Source: UASB124 sp964446935 (lineage in GTDB: Bacteria > Babelota > Babeliae > Babelales > RVW-14). From it: 54,035 nt of DNA. Shown in pieces: positions 1 through 8,371 of the stretch. The stretch is from NCBI GenBank assembly GCA_964446935.1, contig CAYUQI010000007.1, positions 1-54,035 on the forward strand, given 5' to 3'. The translations under genes were made by a program, and so were the position numbers. The notes beneath the pieces were generated by a model. It searched no databases. It saw nothing but the letters and a program-made list of their open reading frames with translations, and was not told the DNA's origin. Positions within the stretch are counted from its first letter, which is position 1; each line of letters starts with the position of its first letter.

Positions 1-1988
1 CCTGAGCCAATGCGTGTAAAGATGCGATCAAGGATTGGTAGATCTGCTGCTGTTGCAGGAACAAAACTACCACATTGAGCCATGATGCATACAAGCGCCA
101 CTTGGCGTAAATATGTTGATTTGCCACCCATGTTGGGGCCGGTAATGATCCATGTTGATGCTGTATCGACGAGGTGACAATCATTAGGTGTAAATCCTGT
201 TGGTAGTGATTGCTCAACGACGGGGTGTCTGCCGGCGGTAATGATGATGTTATGCTGATCATTGAACTGCGGTGCGGTATAACGATAATTGTAAGCTGCC
301 AGTGTAAATCCGACTAATGCATCAAGATAGGCAATGCTGTAGGCGCAATGACGCAGGTGAGGGACGTATGTTTCTACTTCATTTTTAACTTGTTCAAAAA
401 CAGAGTTTTCAATTGATTCAAGTTCGTTTTGAGCCTTATTCAAATCTCGTTCTAGATCAAGTAGTGCTTGTGTAATAAATCGTTTACGGTTAGCGAGTGT
501 TTGTTGATGGCGATAATCCTCAGGTACCTTATCTAGATTAGGATTGGTGACTTCAATGTAATATCCAGAGATTTGGTTGAAGCCGATTTTGAGGCTTGTT
601 ATGCCGGTGCGTTCAATTTCTTGTTGCTCAAGTTTGATAATCTCTTGTTGTCCTCCCTTAAGCAAATCGCGCAAATGGTCAAGTTGGTGATCATAACCTT
701 TTTTGACTTTGTAGGTAGTTGTCTGATCATCGTTGATGCTGCATGCAAGGAGCTCTGTGAGCGCTGTGAAATCTGCAATTTTTTGTTGCAATGTTGTTGC
801 CAGAGAGGTGGCTAGTTTGTCGGTGAGCAGCTGTTTGAGCGCTGGGATTGTAAGCAATGAATCTTTAAGTGCGAGATAATCATTGATGGTGGCGCGTTTA
901 AGGGCAATGCGGCCAATAATTCGTTCGATGTCTGCGATGCTTTTTAGCTGCGTTTGAATGGTTTGCAATATTTCAAGATTTGATAGGAGTGACGCGATTA
1001 CTTCCTGTCGTTGTAGAATTGATGTTTTTTGCACTAATGGTCGTTGAAGCCATTTTTTAATAGTTCGAGAACCCATTGCTGTTTGTGCTTGGTCAAGGAT
1101 TGCGAAGAGTGTATTCTTGCGACCATCGTCTTGTTTATTGGTAATAATTTCAAGACTTTTTTGTGTAGCAGCATCGAGAATGAGGTATTCATCAGGTTCA
1201 TAGTAATGAACATTGGTAAATTGGGTAAGCGCTTTTTCCTGATTTTTTTTCAGGTACCAATAGAGTAGTTCAAGGTTGCTTGAAAGGGTAGGGTGCTTGT
1301 GTATGGTGTTTTGGGTTGCTGTATTTAATTGTTGTTTCATCCATGCTGCAGGAATATCGGGACCCGCTATATCTGTGGGGCCAACCATGGTTGTGTAATA
1401 ACCCATTTTTTTAAAAAACAAGTCAAAGGCCATGCCTTCTTTGGTATTGGGTAAAAGAATTTCATCAGGAATAAATCGAATAAGCTCGGCTTCGACCATA
1501 CGGAATGAATTGATGGGAATGGCGGTAGCAAATAGTTGTGCTGTCATAAGCTCCCCAAACAACAGACTCCATTCGTTGTTACAGGGAAAGAACGATAAAA
1601 GATACGATGCTGATTTTTCATCAAGCATGGTGCTTTCGGTGAGTGTTGCTGGGGTAAAAACGCGTGAAATGCCACGTTGGACAACTGTTCCCGGTTGTGG
1701 CTTGGATAATTGGTCACATACGGCAACGCGAAAACCACCTTTGATCAATTTAGTTAAGTAATGATTGAGTGCATGGACTGGAATGCCGCACAAAGGTACG
1801 TCTTCACCTTTGTTTTTCCCGCGTTTGGTGAGCGCAATGGCAAGATAAGACGATGCCTTTTTGGCGTCATCAAAAAAAAGTTCATAAAAATCGCCAACTT
1901 GAAACAGTACCAAGGTATCAGGGAATTGTTCCTTGATATCGAGGTATTGTTGCATGAGTGGGGTATTTTTATCGTGATTGAGTTCCAT
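1..1988 (-). CDS. mutS: DNA mismatch repair protein MutS (3' part outside window)
   Basis: MutS recognises mismatches and small loops and then recruits MutL. Translation of the minus strand from the ATG at 1988 starts with the family's N-terminal pattern (TPLMQQYLDIKEQFPDT) followed by GDFYELF, which holds the Phe-x-Glu mismatch wedge. Near the left edge the ATPase P-loop TGPNMGGKST is intact, followed by DRIFTRIG. About 662 residues are visible; the rest of the ATPase and the dimerisation region lie beyond position 1. No frameshift is seen. I see no strong Shine-Dalgarno before 1988, but the protein start matches where the family begins. It is divergent from the secreted gene at 2147. Confidence 0.95.
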   Translation of the reverse strand, partial: MELNHDKNTPLMQQYLDIKEQFPDTLVLFQVGDFYELFFDDAKKASSYLAIALTKRGKNKGEDVPLCGIPVHALNHYLTKLIKGGFRVAVCDQLSKPQPGTVVQRGISRVFTPATLTESTMLDEKSASYLLSFFPCNNEWSLLFGELMTAQLFATAIPINSFRMVEAELIRFIPDEILLPNTKEGMAFDLFFKKMGYYTTMVGPTDIAGPDIPAAWMKQQLNTATQNTIHKHPTLSSNLELLYWYLKKNQEKALTQFTNVHYYEPDEYLILDAATQKSLEIITNKQDDGRKNTLFAILDQAQTAMGSRTIKKWLQRPLVQKTSILQRQEVIASLLSNLEILQTIQTQLKSIADIERIIGRIALKRATINDYLALKDSLLTIPALKQLLTDKLATSLATTLQQKIADFTALTELLACSINDDQTTTYKVKKGYDHQLDHLRDLLKGGQQEIIKLEQQEIERTGITSLKIGFNQISGYYIEVTNPNLDKVPEDYRHQQTLANRKRFITQALLDLERDLNKAQNELESIENSVFEQVKNEVETYVPHLRHCAYSIAYLDALVGFTLAAYNYRYTAPQFNDQHNIIITAGRHPVVEQSLPTGFTPNDCHLVDTASTWIITGPNMGGKSTYLRQVALVCIMAQCGSFVPATAADLPILDRIFTRIGS

Positions 1989-2083
1989 GGGCCAATGATT
2001 GCAATGATAATGATATTTTTACAGCGGTTGTAAGTGTAGCAAGAGATGCATGAGTATGCTACTGCCATCAAAATGATGAAATC

Positions 2084-2113
2084 TTTACAAGGGTTATATT
2101 TTGTGCCTATCTT
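2084..2113 (+). promoter_or_regulatory. Candidate sigma70-type promoter for the gene at 2147
   Basis: TTTACA at 2084-2089 and TATCTT at 2108-2113 are separated by 18 bases and end 33 bases before the start codon at 2147. The match to consensus is moderate, so this is a reading by eye only. Confidence 0.35.
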
Positions 2114-2146
2114 AATCTAATTTAATTCTGAAAAAAGGAGAGTCTT

Positions 2147-3310
2147 ATGAATAAGCATATCGTTCTTGTGTTGATTATAGCAACGATGGTTGTTGCATAT
2201 CGTTCTTCACTCCATGCTAATACCTATGATACAACATCCGGTCCTGACCTAGATAAAGCAATTACCGTCACATGGAAAAATATTTTTCATACTGATGAAT
2301 ATGCCAAAGGTTTTGTTAAATTTCCTTATGGCTTTATTGTGAGAGGACAGAGTATTCATATTGATGTTACGGAGCCAATTGATGGTGATATTTTTTTTGA
2401 TAATGTAAGTTTGGGTTATGATCCTTCTCTTGACATAGATTACAAGCTTATTCTTGGCAAAGGTGCAACATTGAGTGGTCAAGGTTCTATGGGCGCCGGT
2501 ATTTTTCTAGGGTTCGAACATCCATCGCCTTACAATATTGTGCTTACTGATGATTTGCATATTACGGGAACAATCCAAACACTTTATACATCAATTCTTA
2601 AGGGGAATGGAAATCATATCTATGTTGACAAAAACGCAATTTGGACGACATGGGTTTTTATGGGGATTCAAAGTTGGATGACCATTGAAGATACGACGTT
2701 ACATGATGTTTCATCGAAGAACTTTTGGCCTTGGGGAGCTCGGATAACGCTTCGTGATACAACATTTCTTGTAGAAGATAGATTAGAACTTATTACAGAG
2801 GATCTTTGGTTTGAGAATAAAAACGTCATAAGCGGTAAGCCTGGTGCCGAATTTAAAATAGCAGTCAATTCTCACATAGATAGAAATAGTTCATTGATGA
2901 TTGACGAAGGTATTATATGGGATGTGAGTGCTTTCGGCTTGGGAATGTATTCGACAACAACGTTTTGTTTTGTCGATAAAACATCAAAGCTTATTTTAAA
3001 TAATTGTACCTTACGTCTTGGTAGTTCTCAGGATGGGCATACAGATTTTCTTTTTGGTGCATATGGTAATCCACATGAATATCTCCAAAAGACATACACC
3101 TTCTCAAATGGAACGGTTGTTGTTAATGGTTTAGTAAGCGCCTATTCACCACGATATGGAATAGTGTATGTACCAAGCGGCAGCATTGTCCTGGATGGGT
3201 TTGCCCTTGAATTGGGCGCTCAGGGTGTTGGAGGTTCGCTTGATCTCGTGTTTAATCCCAATGCCAGGTTGCGATGTGGTGACCACCTCGTTGTCAATGT
3301 GCGAGCGTAG
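2147..3310 (+). CDS. Secreted protein, probably beta-rich (possible beta-helix), unknown function
   Basis: This 387-residue protein has a signal peptide (a lysine/histidine-containing start, hydrophobic core to about residue 20, cleavage near LHANTYD). The mature part is rich in short beta-like strands separated by Gly, Asn and Asp turns, with repeated phrases of the type 'hIxGxhxxL', 'LxLxDTTFLVED' and 'GSIVLDGFALEL'. That pattern is typical of parallel beta-helix or autotransporter-passenger-like proteins, but I recognise no catalytic motif. Start choice: AAGGAG lies 8 bases before the ATG at 2147. A strong terminator follows at 3328. The gene therefore looks monocistronic, transcribed away from mutS. 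Function unknown. Confidence 0.85.
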   Translation: MNKHIVLVLIIATMVVAYRSSLHANTYDTTSGPDLDKAITVTWKNIFHTDEYAKGFVKFPYGFIVRGQSIHIDVTEPIDGDIFFDNVSLGYDPSLDIDYKLILGKGATLSGQGSMGAGIFLGFEHPSPYNIVLTDDLHITGTIQTLYTSILKGNGNHIYVDKNAIWTTWVFMGIQSWMTIEDTTLHDVSSKNFWPWGARITLRDTTFLVEDRLELITEDLWFENKNVISGKPGAEFKIAVNSHIDRNSSLMIDEGIIWDVSAFGLGMYSTTTFCFVDKTSKLILNNCTLRLGSSQDGHTDFLFGAYGNPHEYLQKTYTFSNGTVVVNGLVSAYSPRYGIVYVPSGSIVLDGFALELGAQGVGGSLDLVFNPNARLRCGDHLVVNVRA

Positions 3311-3327
3311 TCAATGAGTGTTTGCTT

Positions 3328-3360
3328 AAGGGGAAGGATATCGTCCTTCCCCTTGTTTTT
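3328..3360 (+). terminator. Rho-independent terminator
   Basis: An 11-base perfect stem (AAGGGGAAGGA at 3328-3338, complement at 3344-3354) with a 5-base loop is followed by GTTTTT. It lies 17 bases after the stop of the gene at 2147. Confidence 0.9.
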
Positions 3361-3437
3361 CTGGATATTGCAACATGTTGTGATATGCTTGGTGCCCCTG
3401 TTTTGTATTGTTACGTGTTATGTGTGAAAGAAACAGT

Positions 3438-3716
3438 ATGAAAAAACTATGGTTGTTATTGATGGCGGTTATGGTTACTTGGAACTGTTGGTGCGCACAG
3501 AGCCCTCGTCGCGCACTGCCGGACTACATGAAAATTTTGGGCATATCTGGGGATGAAATTCCTGAAGCAAGTGATTTGAAAGTGTTTTATCAAAAGCGAA
3601 TCAAAGAGATTAATGAGTCACAAGCTTCTGATAAAGAAAAAAAGGCTAAAATTAAAAAGCTTACTGAAGCTTATAATGCCATCAATCGGTTTCTAGGGCT
3701 AATCAAGAGCTACTAA
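3438..3716 (+). CDS. Small secreted protein with a J-domain-like region lacking HPD
   Basis: About 92 residues from the ATG at 3438, chosen because the signal peptide (MKKLWLLLMAVMVTWNCWC) begins there; a longer in-frame start at 3408 would put extra charged residues in front. The mature part reads DYMKILGIS, then SDLKVFYQKRIKEI and KIKKLTEAYNAIN. This follows the helix I, helix II and helix III pattern of a DnaJ J-domain (YxxLGV, LKxxYRK, FKxINEAYxVL). The HPD tripeptide that stimulates Hsp70 ATPase is absent: the site reads KEINES. It is exported, so it is not an obvious Hsp70 partner. It converges on the gene ending at 3728 with only 11 bases between. J-domain kinship is inference from pattern. 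Confidence 0.75.
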   Translation: MKKLWLLLMAVMVTWNCWCAQSPRRALPDYMKILGISGDEIPEASDLKVFYQKRIKEINESQASDKEKKAKIKKLTEAYNAINRFLGLIKSY

Positions 3717-3727
3717 AATTCTTGGCA

Positions 3728-5818
3728 TTACGGGGCATTCAATCCTTTGATAGCTGCATAATTAATTGAACTCCATTGTGCGTCATTAATGATGCTTTGT
3801 AGCGATGTGATCTTAGTGTGTACATCTCCTTGGGCCATTGTTTGTGCTACCGCATTAACAAAGCGTTGTGCAATTGGAAGATTTTCAAACGCAATGTTTT
3901 GATACGCTGCTGCCGAGTTTATATATCCACCAAATCCAACATATTGAACAGAAAGCGGTGATGGATCATTATAAACCAAGAATTGATTTTGGCCTGCCGT
4001 GGTACCCGTTCCCATCAAAATATGCCCATTGTTTACCATAACCCAGTAGTCAACGAATTTGGTACCATCAAGCTTTTGCGCGGCTGTCAAATTGAAAAAC
4101 GCTACATTATCGCTGTCGGCAGCTGAAAGTTTTCTGCGAATGACGGCTTTACTGTTGCTATATCCAATACCAACCAAATAAAGATTGCCAGTGGTTGCTG
4201 TTGATGGTGCAACAACAATACTAAAATCACTTGATGCTTTTACTTGAAATTTAACAACCCCCTGACCTGCGATTGGGAGTTTCCATGTTGTTGCTGCAAA
4301 TTCAATACCAATGCTTGTTGAATTTTGAGGGTAGGTGTACGAAGTTCCGCCTGCTGGGGTTGTGGTTATTGCTGGTACGAAGGCACTGGCTATTTGCCGC
4401 GCCTGGTCTGGAGTCATAATCATTATGCGTTCCCATACGCCAGCTCCGGCTCCGGCGTTAAGTGCATATGATGTCCAGACACGATTTTTTGCCCAATCTG
4501 TTCCGGTACTATCTGGCAATGCCATGTAAGTGCCGCATGCATGATTTTGAAGCATAATAAAGCCATCGGCGTTGACTGGTACAACGCGCCAGTGTTCGCT
4601 GGTATGAGAAACATCACTAAAATTTTGATTCTCAAAGCGAACGGTATATGCGGGATCAGCACCGCTTGCTGATGCGATTGATTGGAGGTTATTATTATTT
4701 GCGGTTGCTGATTTAAAGCCAATCCACCAACGACGTGCATATGTTTCATCGTGTCTGAGATTTAAAAGGCTGAATTGACATGCTGCATCATCCGGGTTGG
4801 TGCCTGTTGGGCTCAGATATTTGCCATCGGTTACTTTCAGAAGTTTGGGTGTGGCCATGTCCTTATAAAAAACAAGGACTACTTTTTTGCCAGGAACAAG
4901 GAGGGGGGTTCGTGTACGTTTAAAATAAACAGCTCCGCTGGTGGTAATAACCCATACTTCTCCATCGCGACCTGCAATTACTTGTTTAGCCCCAGAAATT
5001 CCCGAAGCCTCAACCCATGTTTTATTGTCGCCATAGCCGCTTGAGGCCGATGCCCAATCGTGCGCCCAATAATAGACCTTGCCTGATCGACCAACACCCC
5101 AGACCGACTCATCAAATCCAACCGAAATGTGCGCAAATAATTCAGGAGTTGCGACAGCTTGCCATCCTGATCCTTTGCGTGCATTGGGTGTTATGCTTGT
5201 TCGTGTCCATGCTTGACCACTGGTGTTTACTCCCCATAAAGCATCGTTAGCGCCTGATGAAATTTGTGTAAGTGCACCATCAATAGCGGTCCATACTGTA
5301 CCCATTGGATTAGACGCACTTATACCTTCTCTGAAAAAAATGGTTCCAGTATTGTTAACACCCCACACTTGTCCCGAAGAACCTACGGCAATATCTGTTA
5401 AGCCGCCACCGACTCTTGTCCAGTTCCCGCTGGTATCTCTGAATGAAACATTTGATCCGCCCGCTACGGAATCATTATTCAAAATCCACATGCCAAAAGG
5501 GCCGATTACAATTCTTTTTGCAGAACCTGAAATTTGAGTCCATCCGGATCCCTGTTGTTTTTCAGCTGTTACACCTACTGCTTGAAAAAGAGCAAAGCTT
5601 GGGGTGCTGTAATTATAAGCACCAATATGAACGACTTCTCCATTTGGGCCTACTGCCAATCCGCAGTAGGAGGCTGTTGCGCCTATCCCATTCCAGCCTT
5701 CTGCTCGCGGAAGTATTGTGGTTGCTGCTGAAGTAAAATTTGTTATAGATGCAAGAAAAAGCTGTGTAGCAAGTGTTGGCAGGATAAAGAGAAAAGCTTT
5801 TTTTATACGAGGAACCAT
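3728..5818 (-). CDS. Secreted tectonin beta-propeller with trefoil-like insert and F domain
   Basis: About 696 residues. The signal peptide spans about residues 1-30. Six tectonin-type blades run from about 40 to 305, each with a core such as DIAVGSSGQVWGVN, HISVGFDESVWGVG or QVIAGRDGEVWVIT. From about 309 to 465 is a region with repeated LKVTDGKYLS, LQSIAS and MLQNHACGTYMAL patterns that looks like a beta-trefoil (ricin or fascin type), unique among its neighbours. A domain at about 489-645 resembles the farnesoic acid O-methyltransferase fold (LVGIGYSNSKAVIRR, then YVGFGGY), and a short helical tail follows. Tectonin and trefoil domains in other organisms bind carbohydrate; binding here is inference. 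The start at 5818 is preferred over 5824 because AGGA lies 7 bases upstream. It is 9 bases downstream of the 249-residue F protein, so probably co-transcribed. Confidence 0.85.
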   Translation of the reverse strand: MVPRIKKAFLFILPTLATQLFLASITNFTSAATTILPRAEGWNGIGATASYCGLAVGPNGEVVHIGAYNYSTPSFALFQAVGVTAEKQQGSGWTQISGSAKRIVIGPFGMWILNNDSVAGGSNVSFRDTSGNWTRVGGGLTDIAVGSSGQVWGVNNTGTIFFREGISASNPMGTVWTAIDGALTQISSGANDALWGVNTSGQAWTRTSITPNARKGSGWQAVATPELFAHISVGFDESVWGVGRSGKVYYWAHDWASASSGYGDNKTWVEASGISGAKQVIAGRDGEVWVITTSGAVYFKRTRTPLLVPGKKVVLVFYKDMATPKLLKVTDGKYLSPTGTNPDDAACQFSLLNLRHDETYARRWWIGFKSATANNNNLQSIASASGADPAYTVRFENQNFSDVSHTSEHWRVVPVNADGFIMLQNHACGTYMALPDSTGTDWAKNRVWTSYALNAGAGAGVWERIMIMTPDQARQIASAFVPAITTTPAGGTSYTYPQNSTSIGIEFAATTWKLPIAGQGVVKFQVKASSDFSIVVAPSTATTGNLYLVGIGYSNSKAVIRRKLSAADSDNVAFFNLTAAQKLDGTKFVDYWVMVNNGHILMGTGTTAGQNQFLVYNDPSPLSVQYVGFGGYINSAAAYQNIAFENLPIAQRFVNAVAQTMAQGDVHTKITSLQSIINDAQWSSINYAAIKGLNAP

Positions 5819-5827
5819 GATCATATC

Positions 5828-6577
5828 CTAAGGAATCCTGTGTTGTCTTTTTTCTTGTGATACCGGTCTTTGTCTTTTTTCGGTAGAGCGTATTGCAGGT
5901 GTTGGTGGTGTTGGTTTTTTGAGGATAGTGACAGCAGGGATTTCTTTTTTTGCTTTAGCTTTCGTGTCTGTTGTTGCGGCTTGTTGATCTGTTGTTGAAG
6001 TTGGTTGCTGAGTCTCTGCTGCAATTGGTCGTGCTGGTGATATGGCAATTGAATCAAAGGTAACATTGCCAGGTTGGCCTCCACAACTAAAGCCAACATA
6101 TAAAAGATTTTTAATCAGGGGGTCGGTTAATGTTAATGATGGGGCATTCGGTGTTGTACCCTTGCTTAATGTTATGGTGCTACCATCGATTTTTAAGCAA
6201 TATGTTTTACCTGATTCCAGTGATTCGAATGCAAGCGCTTTGTCGCTGCCTGTAAGGTCTGTTCTAAAAAAAGTGGCAACGTTTCCATAACCACCAATGC
6301 AGAGAGCAACCGATTTATTTTTTTGGTATTGCGTAGTAGGAGAACAAATAATCCATACTTCTTGAGTGCCGTTGATGGTGATTGTAATAATGGCATTATT
6401 TTTTTCCGGGAACTTCCACGCGGCATCGAAGATCGCATTTTGTTCAGCTGTTGCTGACGCATTACCAAGGATGGTTAATTTTGTTCCCCCTGGTGGTGTT
6501 GATGCATCATATGCAGCGTAGGTAATGGAAGATATGAACAGCGAAGTAATAAGCAGCGTGATAATAGGGTATTTCAT
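5828..6577 (-). CDS. Secreted single-F-domain protein with basic tail
   Basis: 249 residues. A signal peptide (residues 1-21, cleavage near TYA-AYD) is followed directly by the linker YDASTPPGG that opens the same module in three neighbouring genes. One F module (about 22-160) contains VALCIGGYGN and FFRTD and ends in LLYVGFSCGG, corresponding to the 'FRTD' subtype. Residues 165-249 are a Thr/Gln-rich linker turning into a Lys/Arg/Pro-rich tail. This is the minimal architecture of the array and may be the building block from which larger members grew. The gene lies 9 bases upstream of the tectonin gene ending at 3728 and probably shares its transcript. F-module function is unknown. Confidence 0.85.
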   Translation of the reverse strand: MKYPIITLLITSLFISSITYAAYDASTPPGGTKLTILGNASATAEQNAIFDAAWKFPEKNNAIITITINGTQEVWIICSPTTQYQKNKSVALCIGGYGNVATFFRTDLTGSDKALAFESLESGKTYCLKIDGSTITLSKGTTPNAPSLTLTDPLIKNLLYVGFSCGGQPGNVTFDSIAISPARPIAAETQQPTSTTDQQAATTDTKAKAKKEIPAVTILKKPTPPTPAIRSTEKRQRPVSQEKRQHRIP

Positions 6578-6625
6578 GAAAGAGATCCTTTCGATAACTT
6601 TTTGTATCGTTTAAACATCAAAAAT

Positions 6626-6655
6626 ACCATAGTACCAAGCGTGTTCGAAGTTCAA
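6626..6655 (-). promoter_or_regulatory. Candidate promoter for the 5828-6577 operon
   Basis: On the minus strand TTGAAC (6655-6650) and TATGGT (6631-6626) are 18 bases apart, about 50 bases before the ATG at 6577. Reading by eye. Confidence 0.4.
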
Positions 6656-6708
6656 GAAAAAAGAAAAAGATCATTAATTATTATAGCTGTATTCGAGGTT
6701 AATGAAGG

Positions 6709-6737
6709 TTGACAAAGTATGTGGTATGCGTTAGGTT
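6709..6737 (+). promoter_or_regulatory. Candidate promoter for the plus-strand island 6778-8371
   Basis: TTGACA at 6709-6714 is a perfect -35 box; 17 bases later TAGGTT (6732-6737) is a weak -10. It lies 41 bases before the ATG at 6778. Confidence 0.4.
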
Positions 6738-6777
6738 GCGCCCAGCGGTTTATGATGATTTTAATGAGGTTTGGTAT

Positions 6778-7215
6778 ATGAAAAAAATAATTATAATTGG
6801 TGGATTGGTGCTGATTACGGCTGTCGGAACTCGTGGTTTTGCGATGGATGACTTTGATACGGGAGGTAGGCACGCTAGACTTCTGCAAAGCTTAAAAATT
6901 CTCGGTTTAAAGGCCACCATTAAAGAAGCTATTGATAGTCTTACTGCCGGAGAACTCAAGGCGCAATATGAAAGCAAAAAAGAAGAAATGAAAAAATGGT
7001 CAGACGGGCAATTTGTTGATTTCAAAATTAAAAATTTACAACGGTTGAAGTGCGACACAACACAGTGGTCTTTGATTTCTAAAAAATTAGTTGAGAAACA
7101 ACCGTTGACCGATGGTGAAAACACGATGCTTAAACAATGTAAGACCGATTTGTCTCAACAATTAGAAAGTGCTTGCGATATTGTAACCCGTGCTTTGCAG
7201 GGAGATTTTGAATAA
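6778..7215 (+). CDS. Small secreted helical protein (paralogue of 7248-7700)
   Basis: About 145 residues. The start at 6778 is chosen because the signal peptide (MKKIIIIGGLVLITAVGTRGFA) begins there; the open frame extends 69 bases further upstream without a good ribosome site. The mature part is charged and probably all helical. It shares with the next gene the blocks LxSLxILG(I/L), KKW(S)xxQF(V/I)DFKIKNL and a second half around KLxxxxPLT. The opening KILGL...LKAQYES vaguely recalls the J-like protein at 3438. No catalytic residues are recognised. First gene of an island of three ending in cmk. Confidence 0.75.
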   Translation: MKKIIIIGGLVLITAVGTRGFAMDDFDTGGRHARLLQSLKILGLKATIKEAIDSLTAGELKAQYESKKEEMKKWSDGQFVDFKIKNLQRLKCDTTQWSLISKKLVEKQPLTDGENTMLKQCKTDLSQQLESACDIVTRALQGDFE

Positions 7216-7247
7216 ATACAATGATTGTTTCTAGTGAGGTTTTGTCT

Positions 7248-7700
7248 ATGAAAAAAATGGTGATGATTTTGAGCGTGGTGTTTGTGCTTTGTGTTGGACA
7301 TAATTGTTTGTTTGCTGCAGAAAAGGCTATTGATAAGGACAAGGAGCGTGTATTATCTAGTTTAGAAATTTTGGGTATTGAGGAAAGCGCTTTGAGCAAT
7401 CTTACGCAAACAGATCTTCATGATATTTATAACGAAACGTTAGAAATATTGAAAAAATGGTCGCATGAGCAGTTTATTGATTTCAAAATTAAAAATTTAG
7501 CTAAGCAAAGAGAATCTGATAAAGAAGATGATGCTATAAAAATGTGGCGTGAGATCCGTAATAAATTATTGTCTAAATCTCCTTTAACTCAAGAAGAAAA
7601 AAGCAAGGTTAATTTGTTGGTGAATCAGTATAAAAAGTTGTTGCCGCAACAGATAAAAGGAGCTTACGAATCTCTCAGTAGGGCAATAGAGATTAAATAG
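7248..7700 (+). CDS. Small secreted helical protein (paralogue of 6778-7215)
   Basis: About 150 residues from the ATG at 7248, where the signal peptide (MKKMVMILSVVFVLCVGH, then CLFAAEK) begins. It aligns with the preceding gene along its whole length: LSSLEILGI, LKKWSHEQFIDFKIKNLA, KLLSKSPLTQEE. The near-identical central block (QF[VI]DFKIKNL) is the most conserved part, so it is probably the functional surface. The gene follows its paralogue by 32 bases and precedes cmk by 8, so the three look like one transcript. Function unknown. Confidence 0.75.
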   Translation: MKKMVMILSVVFVLCVGHNCLFAAEKAIDKDKERVLSSLEILGIEESALSNLTQTDLHDIYNETLEILKKWSHEQFIDFKIKNLAKQRESDKEDDAIKMWREIRNKLLSKSPLTQEEKSKVNLLVNQYKKLLPQQIKGAYESLSRAIEIK

Positions 7701-7708
7701 AGTTGATC

Positions 7709-8371
7709 ATGATTATAACAATTGATGGACCGGTTGCGAGTGGAAAAAGTAGTGTTGCCAAACGTTTGGCACAAAAGCTTGGTTTTTATTATCTAAACAC
7801 TGGGTTGTTGTATCGTGCGATTGCCTATGTGTTGAGTAACCGTGGAATAACAGCCGATTCGGCCCAATCTCTTACCACGGATGATCTTTTTTTTGTTTCT
7901 GATCTTGTCTATCGATATGAACATGATACCCCTTCAGTCATATATCATGGTGAAAATATTACACAATGTCTTTATGCTGACTCTATCGGCCAATTAGCGT
8001 CTATTTTTTCAGCCCAAAAGATTGTTCGTGATGCATTACTTGCATTACAACGCTCAGTAGGCAAGCAGCATGATGTTGTTGTTGATGGACGTGACTGTGG
8101 CAGTATTGTTTTTCCTCGTGCAACTGTTAAATTCTTTTTAACTGCAGATGTTGATATAAGGGCGCAACGCCTTTTTAATGATGCCACAAGAAAACGAGGA
8201 CAAACATTAGAAGAAGCAAAGGCGCACATACGTGAGCGTGACCTGCGTGATCAAACACGCGCGGTTGCGCCACTTGTTATTCCACATGATGCCATTTTGG
8301 TTGATAATACCGATATGGATCTTGAACAGACAGTGGAATTTTTCCTAAGACATGTTCCTATTTCGCTTTAG
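7709..8371 (+). CDS. cmk: Cytidylate kinase
   Basis: Phosphorylates CMP and dCMP to the diphosphates with ATP. About 220 residues, the usual size. The P-loop is IDGPVASGKSSVAKRLA at the N-terminus; YLNTGLLYRA is the family's substrate-side motif; DGRDCGSIVFPRATVKFFLTA is the Cmk signature; RDLRDQTRAVAPL is the Arg-rich lid. The ATG at 7709 is chosen; TTG at 7703 would add only two residues. Its 3' end overlaps the convergent helical-repeat gene (stop at 8358) by 14 bases. It is a housekeeping gene enclosed inside an array of secreted modular proteins. Confidence 0.95.
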   Translation: MIITIDGPVASGKSSVAKRLAQKLGFYYLNTGLLYRAIAYVLSNRGITADSAQSLTTDDLFFVSDLVYRYEHDTPSVIYHGENITQCLYADSIGQLASIFSAQKIVRDALLALQRSVGKQHDVVVDGRDCGSIVFPRATVKFFLTADVDIRAQRLFNDATRKRGQTLEEAKAHIRERDLRDQTRAVAPLVIPHDAILVDNTDMDLEQTVEFFLRHVPISL

